A stretch of 64,000 nt of DNA from Capsulimonas corticalis (GTDB lineage Bacteria > Armatimonadota > Armatimonadia > Armatimonadales > Capsulimonadaceae). Within the stretch, counting starts at the first letter, position 1; every line of letters begins with the position of its first letter. The stretch is taken from NCBI RefSeq assembly GCF_003574315.2, contig NZ_AP025739.1, forward strand, positions 2,666,001-2,730,000, in the 5' to 3' direction. Under the pieces are notes generated by a model. That model saw only the letters and a program-made list of their open reading frames with translations. It had not been told where the DNA came from and searched no databases. Positions 59,690-64,000 of the stretch are shown here, one piece after another. Both the position numbers and the translations under genes were made by a program.

Positions 59690-60286
59690 TTCCTTGCTCC
59701 GGTGTCAGGGGGCCGGGCGGCATCGTCTGCGCGCCCGGCGGGTATGTTAATCTCCCCTTATTTTACCGAATGCCGCCCACTTTTTGTTCTTTGTGGAAGC
59801 ATACAAAATTCTTATGATAACTATTGGGCGAATACATAGGATCGTAGTGTGATTGACGCCCATCGTTGCCTACTGTAACACATGGATTGTGAAAAGTTAA
59901 CTGGTGCCACTGGACAGAGTACGGTAACGGATGACTCTTCGACTGGGAAATTCGAAATAGAACATAAGGTTAAGAGCGAGAAGGCATATTACACAAAATT
60001 GGACGGCAAGCTTTAAAACTGATGGCCTGCGGTAGCAGAGTCGATTGGTTCTGCCGCCACAGGCCATTTTGATGGCTTCTATCAAGGTTGGCTCAGGATG
60101 GCCGCCCACTAATAATAAAACGATGTTGAGATGGTCGAAAAAGCGATTAACATCGAGTAATACGAAGCTTATTTCAATTGTAACTACCGCACGAACGGAC
60201 AGATAAGCAACTCTGCAATTGCCGAATCCACGATGCTTGAACCATTTATTCTGTTTTCAAATTTAGAAACGGCTCGCTTGAACAAA
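59690..60286. other. AT-rich intergenic region without a convincing gene
   Basis: About 600 bases downstream of the secreted unknown gene and upstream of prfB are visibly poorer in G+C than the flanks. A possible hairpin with ATGGCCTG and CAGGCCAT arms (60021-60070) is followed by TTTT. Short frames at 59897-60109 and 60184-60435 lack ribosome binding sites and coding character. Confidence 0.6.
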
Positions 60287-60964
60287 TCAATTGACGACAC
60301 TAGCAGAATATACAATTTGACCAAAGCCATGCATCGTGTGGTAGATGTCAACACCGCCATACTGCAAATTTGCGTTAAAAGGCGGAAGCGTTGCTGTTGC
60401 AGAATAGTGAGTACTCGTACCTTGAATAACTCCATTTCCTAATGTTGTCGATATATATTGTACATTATATCCATAACCATCCGGGGATAACAACTGTGTA
60501 ACGGAAGCCGCCGGAGAATCGTTATATTCATCATAGTCATTGTAGTCCAATGCCATAGGAGTAAGCCCCCTGCCGACATTTATAGAACCTGACATTGGGT
60601 TGTGAGAATAGTCGTTGGATGCACAATACCAGTCTGCGAAAATGGTCTCCTTGACAGAAATTCTTGTTGGGGGGAGATCGTTATTTGCGGGAATCCAATA
60701 CAATGTGGGTGTGCAGTTTAAGGTTATTGGAATATTTGCCGTTCCGTTATCGAGATCCAATCTGCCCGTCGTGTACGCCTGCCCGCCTTGTTGAAAGATT
60801 GGCCCAAAGCTTTGAGATCCATTAGGGTATGACCAGTTTGTGCCACTATATGTGTAAGCTACCACCCAGCTGCCAGCGTTGGCGCATTTTGATGCCGCTA
60901 AAGACGAGATTGTTAGCGCTAATGTTGACAATGCCAACAGTGAGTGAGTAATGGACTTTTTCAT
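60287..60964 (-). CDS. Secreted protein of unknown function in the AT-rich region
   Basis: The 225-residue protein has a clear signal peptide (MKKSITHSLLALSTLALTIS, cleavage near ASKCANA). The mature part is rich in Tyr, Asn, Ser, Thr and Gly, with no charged clusters and an all-beta look. Four Cys residues (one in the export region, others in NCTP and WYCAS) could form disulfides. Codon use is much more AT-rich than in neighbouring genes, which suggests recent acquisition. No family was recognised. Confidence 0.7.
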   Translation of the reverse strand: MKKSITHSLLALSTLALTISSLAASKCANAGSWVVAYTYSGTNWSYPNGSQSFGPIFQQGGQAYTTGRLDLDNGTANIPITLNCTPTLYWIPANNDLPPTRISVKETIFADWYCASNDYSHNPMSGSINVGRGLTPMALDYNDYDEYNDSPAASVTQLLSPDGYGYNVQYISTTLGNGVIQGTSTHYSATATLPPFNANLQYGGVDIYHTMHGFGQIVYSASVVN

Positions 60965-61353
60965 GTAAGCTTAGCCTTCTTTAAAATCGCTTCGTTGCAT
61001 TGCGTCGAAGTTACCCGACTCGGATTGATGCGGTAGTCTTGCTTTTAATGATGCTTATCACGCGGACCGAATTGGTTAGAGGCTTTATTCATTTCGACTG
61101 TTTCTCGACTGTGTGTTTCAAGATAAGAATTCATATAGCTAAATCCGAAGATCCATTTTCATCATTTTCTGCTGTCATGATGAACTTAGATAAATTGTAA
61201 ATAGCTATAAAAATTTTCTGTAGCTCAGTTGTCGAAATGAATAGAATTTGCCTGATAAGCATAAGTCGTAAACGTCCATCTCTGCGATTATAAAGTTTTC
61301 CGAAAATTAATCTCCTCTTATTACCTCCTATCTGCTAATATTACTATTTTAGA
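60965..61353. other. AT-rich intergenic region
   Basis: Nearly 390 bases between the secreted unknown gene and the phosphoesterase gene contain no frame with coding character. It probably holds the minus-strand promoter of the secreted gene and the 3' end of the phosphoesterase transcript. I see no strong terminator. Confidence 0.55.
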
Positions 61354-62547
61354 TTAGCGATTCGAGATGGAACTTATCGTAACCTCAGTCGTCCGGTCTG
61401 CCGGGAGCGTTGCCGCGACGACGACTTCCAGGCTTTTGCCGTCCGCGGACGGGTGAGTGGAGACGATCTGGGCGGGGACGATCTTGCCCTTTTTGTAGCT
61501 GACCTTCGCCGAAACCGTCACGCTTGCGCCGGCGGCCGGCGGGGCGATGTGGAAGACGATGCCGCGCGCGGGGACTTCCGTGTTGTTGGTGTTCTCGACA
61601 AACGCGGTTTCGGTGGTCAAACCCTTGGCGTCGCCTTGAGGATACGTTGTCAGCAGATGCCAGGGCTGGAGGATTTCGCTCGTGACTTTGTCGCCATCGA
61701 CGTGGAAGACGACGTAGTGCAGGTAGCCGCCCTGCTCCGGAGAGGCGTCGAGCGGCGCGCCGGCGCCGCCGGAGATATAGTAATCGACGCCGTCATGGGC
61801 GGCATGCCAGTAAATGTGGTTGTGTCCGCAGAAGACGGCGCGGACATGGTTCTGGACGAAGAGTTTGTGCAGGCTATCCCGGTCTTCGGTGCTCTTGAAG
61901 CCCGTGTCGATGGTCGAGCCCGTGTCGGGCGGGCCATAAACGTAGTGGTGCAGGAAGATGAATGTATTCTTCGCCGAGGCGTTCGCTTTTAGGTCCGCTT
62001 CGAGCCATGCGCGCTGCTCGGCGTCGATCTCGCCGCCGGCGCTGATCTTGCCGTCCGGAAGCACGGGGGTCGTGTTGAGAGCGATGAAGTGGCTGTCGCC
62101 ATAATCAAAGGAGCCGTACAGCGCGCCCATGCGCTTCTGGTAGATCGGCAGCAGCGCGGAGTCCAGACTGAACTCATGGTTCCCCGGCGCCATGAACATC
62201 GGCGATTGCGTGAGTGCGGCGGAGGCAAAGAAGGTGTCGTACTCGGCGTTCGCCTCGGCCGGCGTGTCGCCGTAGCCCTCGATCGCATCGCCGGTCCAGA
62301 GCGTGAACGCCGGACGGACCGAGCCGATCTCCAGGCAGATCTGGTTCAGAGCCGGCGGCATCGGATAGCCGTGGCCCGTCGAGCGGTTATCGCCGCTGAC
62401 GACGAAGGTAAAGTGGTCGGGATCGGCGGGGGCGGCCAGCGTCGTGAACAGCGTCGGGATCGGCGGCAGCGGCTTGGTGGTCGCGGCGAACGCCGGGATG
62501 GCGCACAGAGCGCTGGTCATGGAAAGTGCGAGTGTGAATTTGTTCAT
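61354..62547 (-). CDS. Secreted calcineurin-like metallophosphoesterase
   Basis: The 397-residue protein has a signal peptide (about 1-21, AFA-A) and a metallophosphoesterase domain with all metal motifs: SGDNR, WTGDAIEG, APGNHEFS, FLHHYVYG and FCGHNHIYWH. A C-terminal beta-sandwich region of about 100 residues (VSAKVSYKKGKIVPAQIV) follows. It would hydrolyse a phosphoester outside the cytoplasmic membrane; nucleotide, phosphodiester and purple-acid-phosphatase-like roles are all possible. It is one of several exported hydrolases in the window. Confidence 0.9.
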   Translation of the reverse strand: MNKFTLALSMTSALCAIPAFAATTKPLPPIPTLFTTLAAPADPDHFTFVVSGDNRSTGHGYPMPPALNQICLEIGSVRPAFTLWTGDAIEGYGDTPAEANAEYDTFFASAALTQSPMFMAPGNHEFSLDSALLPIYQKRMGALYGSFDYGDSHFIALNTTPVLPDGKISAGGEIDAEQRAWLEADLKANASAKNTFIFLHHYVYGPPDTGSTIDTGFKSTEDRDSLHKLFVQNHVRAVFCGHNHIYWHAAHDGVDYYISGGAGAPLDASPEQGGYLHYVVFHVDGDKVTSEILQPWHLLTTYPQGDAKGLTTETAFVENTNNTEVPARGIVFHIAPPAAGASVTVSAKVSYKKGKIVPAQIVSTHPSADGKSLEVVVAATLPADRTTEVTISSISNR

Positions 62548-62640
62548 CGTGCTGGTAATCTCATAAAGACAGCACGCCCACGATAAACATGAGCGTGCTG
62601 GATCGAAGTCTGCGTTTCGAGCGGGAAATTCCGCGCCCGA

Positions 62641-63522
62641 TTATCCGCGCTCTTGACCGGCGGAGTTGCAGGAGCCGTCGCCATATCCTGGCGCTACATA
62701 ACCAGGCTGGTCGCTGTTACGCAGAGGGGATGACGTCGGGCCGTCGCAGAAGCTGTCATACTGCTGCTTGCTGATGACGGTTTTGACGTGACCGTCGGCG
62801 AACGCCATAATGTCAACGCCCTTATGCATGTAGTTAGGGTTGGCGCCGGAAACTGTAGCGGGATTTGCATCCCAGGGAGCCACATAGCAGCGCATCACTC
62901 GCGTCTGGGAGGGAAGCGCGAAGTAGCTGACCGGCATCGGGAAAGGTGGATTTTGAGTATGCGTTGACGCTGGTCCGGGAGGGCCTACTTGGCTGCCCGA
63001 GCCACAAATAGAGTAAGCGGAGTCCGCCGGAAAAGCTGGGGTGCCTTTAGGAAATAATCCTAGATTTTCCTTGGTGAACTTGTACGACGTTCCCCATGCT
63101 TGGTAAACGGGGGTGCCGATCGGCATAGTGTGAGATCCAGAAGCCACAGTCGATGCGTTGCCCGAACCACCAGAGAAGCCGGCGTCGTCGGGGCAATGGA
63201 ATACTTCGACGCTTTTGACGTACGGCATAATCTGAGCGTGAACTCCGAACTGCTGAACTCCGGGGTAAGCAGCCGCTGTCGCGGAGCCAATCTGTGCGCC
63301 GTTACTGACCGAGATCGGCATACAGTCGTCATTGTCCTGGTTGTACTGGAGAATGGCGAGCATGAAGCCCTTCAAATTCGACTGGCAGGTGGTCTGGCGA
63401 GCCTTCTCGCGAGCCTGGGCGAAAACCGGGAAGAGGATAGCTGCGAGAATCGCGATAATGGCGATGACAACGAGCAGTTCAATTAGCGTGAAGCCGGAGC
63501 GCATCCGACGATTAATCATCAT
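62641..63522 (-). CDS. DUF1559-type prepilin-like secreted protein
   Basis: The 293-residue protein has a type IV prepilin leader: basic [10 protein letters not shown], cleavage before FTLIE (Glu five residues after the Gly) and a hydrophobic helix [18 protein letters not shown]. The family-specific [18 protein letters not shown] follows. The globular C-terminus has paired Cys and the FADGHV motif near its end. Such proteins occur in large paralog sets in Planctomycetota, Verrucomicrobiota and Armatimonadota; they are pseudopilin-like, but their role is unclear. Two ATGs one codon apart are possible. Confidence 0.93.
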   Translation of the reverse strand: MMINRRMRSGFTLIELLVVIAIIAILAAILFPVFAQAREKARQTTCQSNLKGFMLAILQYNQDNDDCMPISVSNGAQIGSATAAAYPGVQQFGVHAQIMPYVKSVEVFHCPDDAGFSGGSGNASTVASGSHTMPIGTPVYQAWGTSYKFTKENLGLFPKGTPAFPADSAYSICGSGSQVGPPGPASTHTQNPPFPMPVSYFALPSQTRVMRCYVAPWDANPATVSGANPNYMHKGVDIMAFADGHVKTVISKQQYDSFCDGPTSSPLRNSDQPGYVAPGYGDGSCNSAGQERG

Positions 63523-63771
63523 AGTGTCTTTACCTTTCGATCATCAATATCGTTACTGAATGAGAATACAACGATTATGGGAGCCAAATGTTAAGAGAAT
63601 GTTAAATCTTTAATTATTAGTGAAAATTAATATAAAAACCGAAACTTACCGGTCGGGATTTCCGTTCTAGCGCCGAAAACGCTGCATTAAGGATTCCGAA
63701 CGAGACAAAGAAAAACTGGGCTTCCCGCAAACCAGAAAGTCCGATGTTGTAACAACGATCGGCGGCGCCGA

Positions 63772-64000
63772 TTAATCCTGCGCGCGCTGAATGCCGGACG
63801 CGTTGCCGGTCTGGTTCGGGCCCCAGGACCAGTCGACGCCGTCGTAGCCGGATTCGCACTGCGAGACACGAGTCAGGAACTTCGCGTATTTATAAGCGAT
63901 TGGCGCCGTCTCTTCGGAGTCCTGCGAATACTGAAGGATCCCAGCATGAACTGCTTGCAGCTGGAAACGCAGGCGGTCTGGCAAGCCTTCTCGCGGGCCT
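63772..64000 (-). pseudogene. Frameshifted prepilin-like (DUF1559) remnant, cut by the window edge
   Basis: Entering from the window edge, one frame reads AREKACQTACVSSCKQFMLG, matching the post-helix segment of prepilin-like proteins. The similarity then moves to another frame as ILQYSQDSEETAPIAYKYAKF, ending at TAA. One base appears lost in the codon after CTG (GCG expected before ATC). The C-terminus is much shorter than in the intact neighbour. It could also be a sequencing error or a short diverged gene. Confidence 0.6.

Noticed and set aside
59600-59760. Possible programmed +1 frameshift at the start of prfB
   Set aside because: The N-terminal region aligns in one frame from the TTG with a good Shine-Dalgarno, and no CTT-TGA slippery site was found.
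59897-60435. Two short minus-strand frames (70 and 83 codons) in the AT-rich region
   Set aside because: No ribosome binding sites or plausible domains; the second overlaps the end of the secreted protein gene in another frame.

Overview
The window is a GC-rich bacterial chromosome segment with dense genes on both strands. It carries housekeeping genes (gap, pgk, prfB, folC, a cobA-hemD fusion) among many secreted carbohydrate-active enzymes, single-component regulators and a DUF1559-type prepilin gene. No rRNA, tRNA, CRISPR array, transposase or phage gene was recognised. The DUF1559 prepilin, many TTG starts preceded by clear Shine-Dalgarno sequences, Ser/Thr kinase signalling and a large glycosidase repertoire fit a member of Armatimonadota (Capsulimonas-like). 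This placement is inference from gene content only.

Layout. 1-3.7 kb (minus): ECF sigma factor, DinB-like protein, a previously hidden 42-residue membrane peptide coupled to folC, and an inositol-monophosphatase/HisN-like phosphatase. 3.8-6.4 kb (plus): gap with promoter and terminator, a secreted lactonase-fold propeller, a small unknown protein. 6.6-11.2 kb (plus): a five-gene sugar operon (class I aldolase, Gfo/Idh/MocA oxidoreductase, PfkB kinase, D-lyxose isomerase-like cupin, ATP-grasp protein). 11.2-14.3 kb (minus): Uma2 nuclease-like protein, zinc-ribbon protein, CXXCH heme protein, XRE regulator, fatty-acid hydroxylase. 14.4-18.6 kb (minus): two chemoreceptors sharing an almost identical 705-bp block. 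18.7-25.7 kb (plus): pgk, then four tandem paralogous membrane proteins, three with Pro-rich tails, a small membrane protein and a membrane-bound HATPase protein. 25.7-28 kb: divergent TetR/MFS exporter pair around a long palindrome. 28-31.8 kb: PP2C phosphatase next to a Ser/Thr kinase. 32-38.5 kb: FGGY kinase, cobA-hemD and LacZ-type GH2, separated by large palindromic repeats. 38.7-43.8 kb: G8-domain beta-helix protein, SnoaL-like/TetR divergent pair, VOC protein, AraC regulator. 43.9-56.1 kb: an alpha-mannoside region with GH47, M28 peptidase, LacI regulator, binding protein and two permeases, GH125, GH92 and an alpha/beta hydrolase. 56.2-59.7 kb (minus): three small membrane proteins behind a stand-alone 5'-nucleotidase C-terminal domain, then prfB. 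59.7-61.35 kb: an AT-rich stretch with one secreted unknown protein. 61.35-64 kb (minus): secreted calcineurin-like phosphoesterase, a prepilin-like protein and a frameshifted prepilin remnant at the edge.

The most coherent system is the alpha-mannoside region. GH47, GH92 and GH125 together could strip alpha-1,2-, alpha-1,3- and alpha-1,6-linked mannose from high-mannose N-glycans or yeast mannan. The ABC importer would take up the products, and the LacI protein sits behind a near-consensus promoter whose start site lies inside tandem LacI-like operators. Other notable features are three unrelated families of long intergenic palindromes, the four-gene membrane paralog array, and a likely gene-conversion tract between the chemoreceptor genes.
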